In this document: in pieces, positions 34,653-41,037 of the stretch | Layout of the letters: each line of letters starts with the position of its first letter | Numbering within the stretch: the first letter of the stretch is position 1 | NCBI GenBank assembly: GCA_964570765.1 | Contig: CAZMZF010000002.1 | Location: 62,001-126,000 of the forward strand | Reading direction: 5' to 3' | Length of the DNA: 64,000 nt | Source of the DNA: CAZMZF01 sp964570765 | Lineage (GTDB): Bacteria > Zixibacteria > MSB-5A5 > RBG-16-43-9 | The notes under the pieces: model-generated | Database searches by the model: none | Told to the model about the DNA's origin: nothing | Seen by the model: only the letters and a program-made list of their open reading frames with translations | Program-made: the position numbers and the translations under genes

Positions 34653-34694
34653 GTTTTACTAATATATTTATTGCTATATTTATGCTTAATATAT

Positions 34695-34822
34695 GCTTAT
34701 CTGTGTTAATAAAATTACAATTTTTAAACGGCTAAAAGAGACTGCATAAAATGAAAATTAAAATATATCTGAAGGTAAGATAAATTGCCATTTTTAGATA
34801 TGCAAGTAAAAATTTTCCGTCA
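34695..34822 (-). repeat. Dispersed repeat copy C (long, diverged)
   Basis: Shares with copy D the blocks TTATCTGT, TAATAAAATTACAATT, GGCTAAAAGA, GCATAAAATGAAAATTAAAA, TATATCTGAAGGTAAGATAA and GATATGCAAGTA, then continues to ATTTTCCGTCAGG. It shows the uninterrupted right-hand part that is split by the transposon in copy D. Confidence 0.85.
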
Positions 34823-34888
34823 GGGGACCTGACAGAAAAAGATTTAGTCGGGCAGTTTTCAACAGCCCGACCTACTGCTACTGACTGG

Positions 34889-34955
34889 AAGTACCCGAAC
34901 CTTCGCTGGGGCGCGGCGGTAGCAACGTCGGCTGCACGCGCTTGTTAGCCCGCTC
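34889..34955 (-). repeat. attC-like integron recombination-site remnant (tentative)
   Basis: Minus strand, 26 bases after the stop of the GT14 gene, reads GGCTAACAAGCGCGTGCAGC followed by CGACG and a GC-rich stretch, ending CCCCAGCGAAGGTTCGGG. The first half matches the R''-L'' half (RYYYAAC plus AAGCGC..GCAGC) of environmental integron attC sites, and the position just after the stop fits a gene cassette. The second half pairs poorly, so the site is degenerate or the match is chance. No integrase is in the window. Confidence 0.4.
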
Positions 34956-34975
34956 TCCGTGATAAGTCAAAATGG

Positions 34976-35803
34976 CTACGATAGATTCGACTCCAATATA
35001 CTCAAGATTCCTGCATCAACGGTTTCGTCGAATTTGCGGGCAAACAAGCCTTGACTTGCCATCAAGAAATCGGCGTCTTTGGATGTGAAGTCTCTTGGAC
35101 GTAACTTTATTGTTCCTAGCGGCACCCAGTCAATGGTCCTTTTATCGTCGTTCACGATAGTTCCCTTGTAGTTAGTATTCATTATTACCGTCTGAAAGAA
35201 TCCTTCATCAGGTATAAAGGTGTGCCGATAGAATCTCTTAAACCTTTTGACCTCAGGGGTGTAGCATATATATTCACATAACTTCCTGCTCAAGATCATC
35301 CACTGATTTCCGATATAAGGAGTCACGCCTCGAAGATACGGTCGCTTGATAGGAGTGCGTAGTATCCTCTTGCTAAACTCGATACAGTAGTTCTCGATTC
35401 GAGATAGTGTATCAGGGCGTATCTTTCTCTGGTTAGCCACCTTGATGAAATCCCTTCCTATATTGCGGCTAAGAAAATCCTGGATGTGCGTCTGCGACTT
35501 TAGGGGGAAATCCTGTGCGCTAAGGTTTATGAAGAATTCCCATTCCGAGCTGATCTTCAATAACTCCTCGATGCCTCGCAATTCAGCATCTACCATACTG
35601 TATCCCCCCCAAAGAATGCTTTGGCTTTTCAGCAAGGATGCGTTGGCAAAGCTTGACAAGAAATCTTGTATCTCCGTCTGTAATCCAACGCCTGATCTCT
35701 TATCCACATGAACCAGGTAATAGTTGGCGGGATGGTACATTGCCCTAAAAAGCCTTTTGAACTGGCCGAGATACCGATGCACCAAAATGAGGTATGCGAT
35801 CAT
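34976..35803 (-). CDS. GT14-type glycosyltransferase (core-2/I-branching-like)
   Basis: A 275-residue cytosolic glycosyltransferase resembling the branching N-acetylglucosaminyltransferase family. Visible signatures are IAYLILVHRYLGQFKRL with YYLVHVDKR, the ILWGGYSMVDAEL block, FFINLSAQDFPLKS (LSGxDxPL type), GNQWMILSR and FIPDEGFFQT with a likely catalytic Glu. The C-terminus is IDWVPLGTIKLRPRDF. It would transfer a sugar (often GlcNAc or xylose) to a glycan. It has a GGA ribosome site, a strongly structured leader (35,833-35,923) and an attC-like downstream site. It stands apart from any polysaccharide cluster, consistent with acquisition as a single cargo gene. Confidence 0.85.
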   Translation of the reverse strand: MIAYLILVHRYLGQFKRLFRAMYHPANYYLVHVDKRSGVGLQTEIQDFLSSFANASLLKSQSILWGGYSMVDAELRGIEELLKISSEWEFFINLSAQDFPLKSQTHIQDFLSRNIGRDFIKVANQRKIRPDTLSRIENYCIEFSKRILRTPIKRPYLRGVTPYIGNQWMILSRKLCEYICYTPEVKRFKRFYRHTFIPDEGFFQTVIMNTNYKGTIVNDDKRTIDWVPLGTIKLRPRDFTSKDADFLMASQGLFARKFDETVDAGILSILESNLS

Positions 35804-35832
35804 ATCCTTAACGATCTCCTATAATCTGTATC

Positions 35833-35923
35833 TTCTCAATAATTCGCGGGAAACTAACTCTGCACAGCCTCTTTCACTCGTGAAAACCGAGGCTACGGGC
35901 AACTTTCCCACAGTTATTGAGAA
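35833..35923 (-). promoter_or_regulatory. Structured leader upstream of GT14 gene
   Basis: On the minus strand TTCTCAATAA pairs with TTATTGAGAA (10 bp), GGGAAA with TTTCCC across a small internal loop, then AGCCTC with GAGGCT and TTTCA with TGAAA around CGAG. The nested hairpin spans 91 bases and ends 30 bases before the ATG. It could be a regulatory RNA leader or a MITE-like insertion. The remaining 35,941-36,061 shows nothing recognisable. Confidence 0.45.
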
Positions 35924-36061
35924 TATACTATAACTTGTATCTCTCGAATTTCTATCATGGCAAGCCTTTCATGGTTAGGATATGGCTATGCCAGAATTAT
36001 ATTCCGAATACGACGGCTTGGCCGAAAAAGGGGCGACACCTTTACATACAACAAGCGACCT

Positions 36062-36184
36062 AACATAGGTTTATCTGTACTAATAAAATTACAATTACGG
36101 CTAAAAGAAGCCGCATAAAATGAAAATTAAAATATATCTGAAGGTAAGATAACTTGCCTTGTTTAGATATGCAAGTAGAATTTT
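36062..36184 (-). repeat. Dispersed repeat copy D, split by the transposon
   Basis: Begins AACATAGGTTTATCTGTACT like copies A and B, continues as copy C, and contains hairpins CGGCT/AGCCG and ACTTGC/GCAAGT. It breaks off after AGAATTTT at 36,184 and resumes with the second AGAATTTT at 39,667. Confidence 0.9.
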
Positions 36185-36326
36185 GGTGCTGTCCTAATTT
36201 GAATCTCAAAAATCAAAGTCTAAAAAAGTCATAAAAATAGAGGTTTAATAAGTCAAGATGGTATATAGACTTATAACTACCATAAAGAAAGATATAGAAA
36301 TATATTATAATATAATACGATTTTAC

Positions 36327-36354
36327 TTGACAAAAAAACTTTTTAAATTATTTT
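36327..36354 (+). promoter_or_regulatory. Promoter of the toxin-antitoxin operon
   Basis: TTGACA (36,327-36,332), 16 bases, TATTTT (36,349-36,354), about 115 bases before the antitoxin start. Upstream is a very AT-rich stretch with TATAATATAAT repeats that may be an operator. Confidence 0.55.
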
Positions 36355-36474
36355 AAAAGTGGATAAGTGGAGAACTTTAAGCTAATTTATTAACAAAATA
36401 TTACCGATAAAGCGATAAAGATAGAAGAATGTCCTTTTAGGCTTTTTCGTATGTATTAAGAGGAGAATAATAGA

Positions 36475-37134
36475 GTGGACAGAAAACTTCGTGATATAAT
36501 TTACTATTTTTGTAAATATTATCCTAATGAATTATCAAGAGTCACCTTGGTTAAACTTATTTATTTGACAGATGTTGAATTTTATCGTCTTTATAACCGA
36601 CAGGCTACTGATCTTATTTATGAATTTGATAATCATGGTCCTTTTACCTGGGATATTGTTGATGAAGCCTCGAAAATGTTTGCTGAGGGATTAATTGACA
36701 TATTAGAAGAACCCAGTGGTTTTGATAGTTCTAAACCTAAGTATATTTATAAATGTAAATCTGATTATGAGTTCAACAACTTAGACAAACATACACTTGA
36801 CGTTCTTAATAACGTTAATTCTTATTTTTCTAAATTTGGATTTTCAGATTTATTAGATTATGTCTACAATAATCGCCCAACGAATCTTTTCAAAAAGGGA
36901 GATATTATAGATTTTTCCCTGTGGAAACCAAATTCTGATTTATCCGCACCACAGAAAACTCGGATAGACCGAATTAAATATATGTTGACTAAAGAACTTA
37001 TCGAGACGCTTAAAGACAAAAAATTCGATTTCGCACGTTATGAGGAAGACCCTAATGACGTGAAAGAAAATTCGTTATTATCGGAATTTTGTCTTTTGCA
37101 ATCTGAAATTGGTAAACAAGAAGAAAAAGATTAA
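36475..37134 (+). CDS. Panacea (DUF4065/SocA-like) antitoxin
   Basis: A 219-residue protein whose N-terminal 90 residues match the Panacea antitoxin domain: RKLRDIIYYFCKYYPNELSR, VTLVKLIYLTDVEFYRLYNR and FDNHGPFTWDIVDEA. In that family this domain neutralises many unrelated toxins. The C-terminal half (from about residue 100) is acidic and helical and would carry toxin specificity. The start is GTG at 36,475 preceded by GAGGAG. The stop TAA is followed with no gap, and in the same frame, by the toxin's GTG, so the genes are tightly coupled. It is a passenger of the IS1-type transposon, where it may stabilise the element. Confidence 0.8.
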   Translation: MDRKLRDIIYYFCKYYPNELSRVTLVKLIYLTDVEFYRLYNRQATDLIYEFDNHGPFTWDIVDEASKMFAEGLIDILEEPSGFDSSKPKYIYKCKSDYEFNNLDKHTLDVLNNVNSYFSKFGFSDLLDYVYNNRPTNLFKKGDIIDFSLWKPNSDLSAPQKTRIDRIKYMLTKELIETLKDKKFDFARYEEDPNDVKENSLLSEFCLLQSEIGKQEEKD

Positions 37135-37515
37135 GTGCCTATATTCTGCAAAAGAGGTTCAGTCTTTGTAATTCAATTTACTCCTCCAAACGACCCAACT
37201 AAACCTATCGAAAAACTTGTAGTTTGTCTTCAAGAAGGCAAGATTGTCGAATCGAGTGATGATTTCGTGGCAGTTTTAACGACAACTCGGAAGCTGGATT
37301 CAATTTATCCGTGGGATGTTTTTGTTTCTCCAGAGGAATCTCATTCCGTTGAAGGTATTAAAGTTCAATGTAATAAAATCCATACTCTTTCGAAAAGTTG
37401 TATAAAAGAACATGCTTATGATTTGAGTGATTCAACAATGAAGGAGATAGACAGAAAGCTCTTGCTTGGAATTGGTATAGCGAAATTTGAAAGAGATATA
37501 CAACCGCCTTCTTAA
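37135..37515 (+). CDS. PemK/MazF-like toxin (probable)
   Basis: A 126-residue protein paired with the Panacea antitoxin. The start RGSVFVIQFTPPNDPTKPIEK, then LVVCLQEGK, FVAVLTTTRK and VQCNKIHTLSK, ending EIDRKLLLGIGI, follow the SH3-like barrel order of MazF/PemK RNases (GDVVxVxFP, PxLVL, V.VxxxxxxP, V...ITTLSKSRI..KIG, LxxIxxALxxALG). It lacks the classic RPxLVL arginine, so activity is inferred from pairing. The start is GTG with no spacer after the antitoxin stop. The last 11 residues beyond the normal family end may derive from the adjacent transposase gene, whose stop overlaps this one by 3 bases in the opposite direction. Confidence 0.65.
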   Translation: MPIFCKRGSVFVIQFTPPNDPTKPIEKLVVCLQEGKIVESSDDFVAVLTTTRKLDSIYPWDVFVSPEESHSVEGIKVQCNKIHTLSKSCIKEHAYDLSDSTMKEIDRKLLLGIGIAKFERDIQPPS

Positions 37516-38324
37516 AAAAGTTCTCCCCAATTCCAAATTCTATTTGTAATCCCTGAAGCCATAGCTGGTGTTATCCTTAATGTTTGATGAATCCTCATAA
37601 AGTTGTAATAGAAAAAGTGTAAGGCAAGAGCTAATTTCAGGTTTTCTAATTTTTTAGAGAAAGCATTGGTTAATCTTGTAAATCTTCTCATCTGCATACG
37701 GATTGTTAAATTTTGCCTTTCCACATAAGAGGTGCAGATATTTTCTCGTTTGGGTTTACCTGTTAGTTCAATGATTTCAATTCCTCTTATATCACTTGGT
37801 GTATAACCTTCACGGTGTCCGTCCCCATTACCAGCATAAATTTTCTGTAATTGAGCATAGTCAATATCTATACCGAAAACCTTATCTACTGCGTCAAAGT
37901 ATCCTATAAATCGATCTGTCGTAAGCTGAAAGCGGTTTGTTATCCTTTTCTTTAATTCTTCCATAAATATCATAGCTGTATATCCACTCCGTTTTCCTAC
38001 TGTAAAAACAGGGATTAACTTAGTGCGGGGATCAAGGGCTACAAATACATATTGGTCTCCTTTTTCTCCGTTTTCTTCTTCTGGTAATAATTTCTTTTGT
38101 TTCTTGGCTACATAAGTCCAGATTTCATCACACTCCATTTCTTTACAGTTAAGGTTCTGCATATAGTTATTAAGAATCTCTTGACATTTATACCCTACTT
38201 TTTTCATAAGTCTTAAAATAGTATCTCTGTGAACGTATGTAATCCTTTCAATACTTCTTATGCTATTACCCTCTACAAGTGACGATAATATTAATAGCTT
38301 TTTGTTCATTGGTAACGTATTCAT
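37512..38324 (-). CDS. IS1-family-like DDE transposase
   Basis: A 270-residue intact transposase. The N-terminus (RSIERITYVHRDTILRLMKK) is a helix-turn-helix. The catalytic core has CDEIWTYVAKKQKK (first Asp), QYVFVALDPRTKLIPVF, LTTDRFIGY (second Asp) and the signature TSYVERQNLTIRMQMRRFTR with the Glu, then FSKKLENLKLALALHFFYYN. This is the single-ORF version of the IS1 group, without the frameshift seen in classical InsAB. Its stop overlaps the toxin stop, so the two genes are convergent. It presumably acts on the terminal repeats at 36,185 and 39,666. Confidence 0.88.
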   Translation of the reverse strand: MNTLPMNKKLLILSSLVEGNSIRSIERITYVHRDTILRLMKKVGYKCQEILNNYMQNLNCKEMECDEIWTYVAKKQKKLLPEEENGEKGDQYVFVALDPRTKLIPVFTVGKRSGYTAMIFMEELKKRITNRFQLTTDRFIGYFDAVDKVFGIDIDYAQLQKIYAGNGDGHREGYTPSDIRGIEIIELTGKPKRENICTSYVERQNLTIRMQMRRFTRLTNAFSKKLENLKLALALHFFYYNFMRIHQTLRITPAMASGITNRIWNWGELF

Positions 38325-38372
38325 TATTGGTCTGCCTTTCTAAGTCTATGCAGACCAACGCCAATTTTTTAC

Positions 38373-38388
38373 TTGACAAAAATGTCAA
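38373..38388. promoter_or_regulatory. Palindrome upstream of the transposase gene
   Basis: TTGACA-AAAA-TGTCAA, perfect inverted repeat 50 bases before the transposase start; it includes a -35-like TTGACA in both directions and is a possible operator. Confidence 0.4.
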
Positions 38389-38435
38389 ATAAGGGTATAT
38401 TGAATTAGTCTGCCGTAGTCTGCAAAGACTATGGT

Positions 38436-38476
38436 TGCGGAAGTCCCGTTGTCTTTGCGGAGAGCGGGGCTTCCAA
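38436..38476 (-). other. Hairpin downstream of tRNA-like genes
   Basis: Minus strand GGAAG..CCCG pairs with CGGG..CTTCC, followed by a second hairpin AGTCT/AGACT near 38,420. They lie in the same transcript as the tRNA-like genes and may be processing signals. Confidence 0.35.
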
Positions 38477-38495
38477 GTTTGAAAATTAAAACGGT

Positions 38496-38563
38496 CGGGG
38501 TAGACGGAATCGAACCGTCCCACTAAGGATGTAAAGCCCTCTGTGGACAAACCTGCTACCCCG
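38496..38563 (-). tRNA. tRNA-like gene with reduced D-arm, anticodon folds as UUA
   Basis: 68 nt. Acceptor arms CGGGGTA and TACCCCG pair fully, and the T arm is GACGG-TTCGATT-CCGTC. The C1-G72 end and TACCCCGACC resemble bacterial tRNA-Pro. The D-arm region is only 13 nt (AGGTTTGTCCACA) and cannot form a normal arm. A 5+7+5 anticodon arm GAGGG-CTTTACA-TCCTT (two G-U pairs) gives anticodon UUA, which would read UAA. It encodes no CCA but ACCG follows. Alternative: a pseudo-tRNA or tRNA mimic. Confidence 0.55.
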
Positions 38564-38569
38564 AATATT

Positions 38570-38640
38570 GCCCTGCCCCCGAATTGAACGGGGACAATCA
38601 GCTTACGAAAGCTGTTAGCTATCCATTGCTGTAGCAGGGC
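38570..38640 (-). tRNA. tRNA-like gene with 8-nt (or 6-nt) anticodon loop
   Basis: 71 nt. Acceptor GCCCTGC/GCAGGGC is perfect; TA at positions 8-9; D arm AGC-AATGGATA-GCT; T arm CCCCG-TTCAATT-CGGGG. The anticodon arm is CAGC-TTTCGTAA-GCTG, i.e. 4 bp with an 8-nt loop, or 5 bp with a 6-nt loop. The TTCGTAA core matches tRNA-Thr(CGU). It lies 6 bases upstream of the other tRNA-like gene on the same strand. No CCA is encoded. A normal 7-nt loop is not possible, so it is either a pseudogene or an unusual decoder. Confidence 0.6.
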
Positions 38641-38671
38641 TTTGAGAAGCGGAGCTACCACTCCGCTTTTC

Positions 38672-39091
38672 TTATGTTTGTTTAATTCTATACAATGATT
38701 TTCTCTTATCACCGAGTTGTTGCCTTTCAAGTTTCTCTTCTTTCACCAATCTAACAAGAGTTGCAGAAACAATATTATGAAGCTTTTCAGCTTTTGTTTT
38801 CAATCCACCTCTTTTCAATTCTTTAGTAATACTCAGTGGTTCAAACCATTTATCTGCTCTGTCTCCTAAAATTTTTAAGATAGCTTCAGTTGGAGTAGAA
38901 TTTGCGAAACGATTAGGTTCTTCTATCTGTTTACTAAAAAGAGTAGGTTGAGATGGTTGTTCTGATAAAATATCTTCTGTCCTCTTGATGGCTAATACAT
39001 CATCTTGTAATTTCTTAATTTGAGCTTCAATACGTTGTCTTTGTAGTTGTAATGGTTTTCGCACAATTTCGACATTATCACCCTTCTCCAT
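38672..39091 (-). CDS. Coiled-coil plus winged-helix protein of the transposon
   Basis: A 139-residue protein. The N-terminal 45 residues are a charged coiled coil (LQRQRIEAQIKKLQDDVLAI), then a Pro/Ser-rich linker, then about 75 residues that look like a winged helix-turn-helix: TEAILKILGDRADKWFEPLS, ITKELKRGG, IVSATLVRLVKEEKLERQ and KSLYRI for the wing. It may bind DNA, possibly regulating the element or its termini. AGAGGTG precedes the ATG. It is read first from the promoter at 39,174-39,201, with the tRNA-like genes just downstream on the same strand. Not assigned to a named family. Confidence 0.7.
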   Translation of the reverse strand: MEKGDNVEIVRKPLQLQRQRIEAQIKKLQDDVLAIKRTEDILSEQPSQPTLFSKQIEEPNRFANSTPTEAILKILGDRADKWFEPLSITKELKRGGLKTKAEKLHNIVSATLVRLVKEEKLERQQLGDKRKSLYRIKQT

Positions 39092-39173
39092 TTTATGTCA
39101 CCTCTTTTCATTTCTTTAATGGTTCGTTTAAAATTATAACGTTTATAATCGTCTTGTTGTTTGACACAAGATT

Positions 39174-39201
39174 AATATAATGGAAAGAAATTCCCTGTCA
39201 A
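39174..39201 (-). promoter_or_regulatory. Promoter for the winged-helix/tRNA-like transcript
   Basis: Minus strand TTGACA (39,196-39,201), 16-base spacer, TATATT (39,174-39,179). Confidence 0.75.
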
Positions 39202-39365
39202 GGAAAATATTAGGTTATTTTTAAAAAACTAACAGAGGGATTATAATATAATATAATATATGCATAAAAATTGTGCATAGGTAGATAAGAGCTAAAATAT
39301 TAATTAAAACTTGCTTTTGACCTGCATTTTTGTTATTGTGTTGCTAAACTTTCAAAGGTGGTCTT

Positions 39366-39620
39366 ATGAAAAAGGAATTTATTTACTGGCTAATTATAGG
39401 AGTCTTAATTTTTATGATTCTCTTCCTTTATCTAAGATTATCCAAACCAAATGAAATCGGTCGTTACCAATATAGTGGAGCAGGCTTTTTAGATACAAAA
39501 GAAGGAATTATTTGTATTCCTGGGAGCTCCGGTTGGGTTATTTGGGATTTGAAAAAGATTAGACCCAAAAATAACCAATTAGAAACTGTCATAAATGATA
39601 AAGGTGATTTTGTAAGATAG
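39366..39620 (+). CDS. Small single-pass membrane protein of the transposon
   Basis: 84 residues: MKKEFIYWLIIGVLIFMILF is a membrane anchor, followed by a soluble tail with YSGAGFLDTKEGIICIPGSS and GWVIWDLKKIRP. It has AAGGTGG 6 bases before ATG and ends 46 bases before the right terminal repeat. No family is recognised. Being inside the element boundaries it is a passenger gene. Confidence 0.6.
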   Translation: MKKEFIYWLIIGVLIFMILFLYLRLSKPNEIGRYQYSGAGFLDTKEGIICIPGSSGWVIWDLKKIRPKNNQLETVINDKGDFVR

Positions 39621-39674
39621 GATTAATAATATAGAAACCTTTTTCAAATCAAATTAGGACAGCACCAGAATTTT

Positions 39675-39890
39675 TCCGTCAAGTCAGTGGATCTGACGGG
39701 AACGTGAAGTTCGGAGTACTTGCATTAGCCTCAAGGTCAAATTCGACAAGCTAATGCACTCCAAACTACAGATTCTTCAGTCGTCCTTGTAGAGGACTCC
39801 TTTAGAATGACATTTTGTAAGTACTATGAGGGGGTTAAAAAGAGGTCTCCCACCCCGCCTTTGGCGGGATGGGATATTATTTTACGGTCA
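39675..39890. repeat. Palindromic repeats right of the transposon
   Basis: Continuation of repeat copy D (CCGTCA), then GTCAGTGGATCTGAC, ATTAGC...GCTAAT and CCCGCC/GGCGGG palindromes. No gene up to 39,915. Confidence 0.55.
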
Positions 39891-39915
39891 CGAAAAACGA
39901 TCACGTTTTAACGGT

Positions 39916-41010
39916 TTATTTTATATCAAACTTTATATTCATCTCCGAAGATAACTTTTCCAGTTGAGTATAGACCTTCTCTTCTAGTGGGAGACCGTTC
40001 TTCTTATAAGATTCCCATTTCTCAAACTCTTTTTCCCCGTGGATATAAATCCTTTTCTCGCCTTCGGCTTTATTGGCGTTTTTCAGCTCGTTGATCATCC
40101 GGTCTAAAGTGGTTTTGAATTTATCCAGCGGGATGAAGTTGTCTATTTTTATCGCTCCGAAGAAATGTCCTACATTAGAATATTTCTGGGAAGGGTCTCT
40201 TTTGGAATCAACATAAGGTCCGTAAGCCGCTCCGGAGAGTATTCCGGAGAAGATATCTACTAAGACCGAAAGCCCATATCCTTTATGTCCGCTGAACTCC
40301 TCGCCGGCTCCGCCTAAAGGAAGAACTCCACCTCCTGCGGCTTTGGTCATATTGTCCAGAACCTTTTTGGTATCAGTTGTGGGAACGCCCTTTTCGTCCA
40401 CAGCCCAGCCTAAGGGTAGAGGTTTTCCCAGACGGTCTAAAACCTCTAATTTTCCTCTGGGAACCACAGTAGTTGCCATATCCAGGACAAAAGGTCTTTC
40501 CTTTCCGGTGGGGAAGACCACGCTGATTGGATTGGTGCCGATGATCATATCCCGGCTGAAAGTGGGGACACCCAAGGGGGCTGAGTTGGTCATAGAAATC
40601 CCGCAAAGATTTTCTTTTAATGCCATCATCGAATAGTATCCGGCAATTCCAAAATGATTGGAGTTACCCACGGTAACCAGACCTACTCCTGCTTTTTTGG
40701 CTTTGTCGATAGCTAATTTCATTCCAAAAAGACCGGCTGGCTGGCCTAAACCGTTTTCTCCACTCACCGCTGCAGTTGTGGGAGTTTCCTTGATAATTCT
40801 GGGTTTAACTTTAGGAAGTATCTTCCCATTTTTGATCCCGTTGACATACCTCATCAGACGGGCAACTCCGTGTGAGGGGATAGCCCTGAGGTCTGCCTGG
40901 ACTAGATTATCTGCAGTTACCTCTGCATCTTCTTTGGTTACTCCTAAGTCGATGAACACCTGAGTGCAAAAGCTGCTCAGCTTTTTATCATTGACAAGTA
41001 TGTCTGCCAT
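39916..41010 (-). CDS. Malate/L-lactate dehydrogenase (Ldh_2 family)
   Basis: A 364-residue NAD(P)-dependent dehydrogenase of the MdhD/YlbC/ComC type that acts on malate, L-lactate, sulfolactate or ureidoglycolate. Signatures are VQADLRAIPSHGVARLMRY (catalytic His), AGLFGMKLAI, GNSNHFGIAGYYSM, MTNSAPLGVPTFSR-MIIGTNPI and GEEFSGHKGYGLSVLVDIFSG. AAAGGAG precedes the ATG. It lies 27 bases downstream of larA on the same strand, so an operon for lactate (or a related hydroxyacid) is likely: LarA would interconvert D- and L-lactate and this enzyme would oxidise L-lactate. Confidence 0.92.
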   Translation of the reverse strand: MADILVNDKKLSSFCTQVFIDLGVTKEDAEVTADNLVQADLRAIPSHGVARLMRYVNGIKNGKILPKVKPRIIKETPTTAAVSGENGLGQPAGLFGMKLAIDKAKKAGVGLVTVGNSNHFGIAGYYSMMALKENLCGISMTNSAPLGVPTFSRDMIIGTNPISVVFPTGKERPFVLDMATTVVPRGKLEVLDRLGKPLPLGWAVDEKGVPTTDTKKVLDNMTKAAGGGVLPLGGAGEEFSGHKGYGLSVLVDIFSGILSGAAYGPYVDSKRDPSQKYSNVGHFFGAIKIDNFIPLDKFKTTLDRMINELKNANKAEGEKRIYIHGEKEFEKWESYKKNGLPLEEKVYTQLEKLSSEMNIKFDIK

Positions 41011-41037
41011 TGTTACTCCTTTTTTAAAAGTTTACTT

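Larger units (their letters stand above)
36185..39666. mobile_element. 3.48-kb IS1-type transposon with passenger genes
   Basis: Ends are an exact 18-bp inverted repeat GGTGCTGTCCTAATTTGA (36,185-36,202; complement at 39,649-39,666), flanked by the 8-bp duplication AGAATTTT (36,177-36,184 and 39,667-39,674). Copy C of the surrounding repeat shows the uninterrupted site. GGTG termini and 8-9 bp duplications are typical of IS1 family. Contents in order: antitoxin, toxin, transposase (minus), two tRNA-like genes (minus), winged-helix gene (minus), small membrane protein. It is far longer than a plain IS1-type element and visibly more AT-rich than the host. Confidence 0.93.

Noticed and set aside
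38266..38730. 154-residue reading frame on the minus strand
   Set aside because: It runs through both tRNA-like genes and the transposase leader and has no sensible protein features; the tRNA folds explain the sequence better.
36185..39666. Prophage or integrative element with tRNA attachment site
   Set aside because: No integrase or phage genes; the ends are IS1-type inverted repeats with an 8-bp duplication, and the tRNA-like genes are internal.
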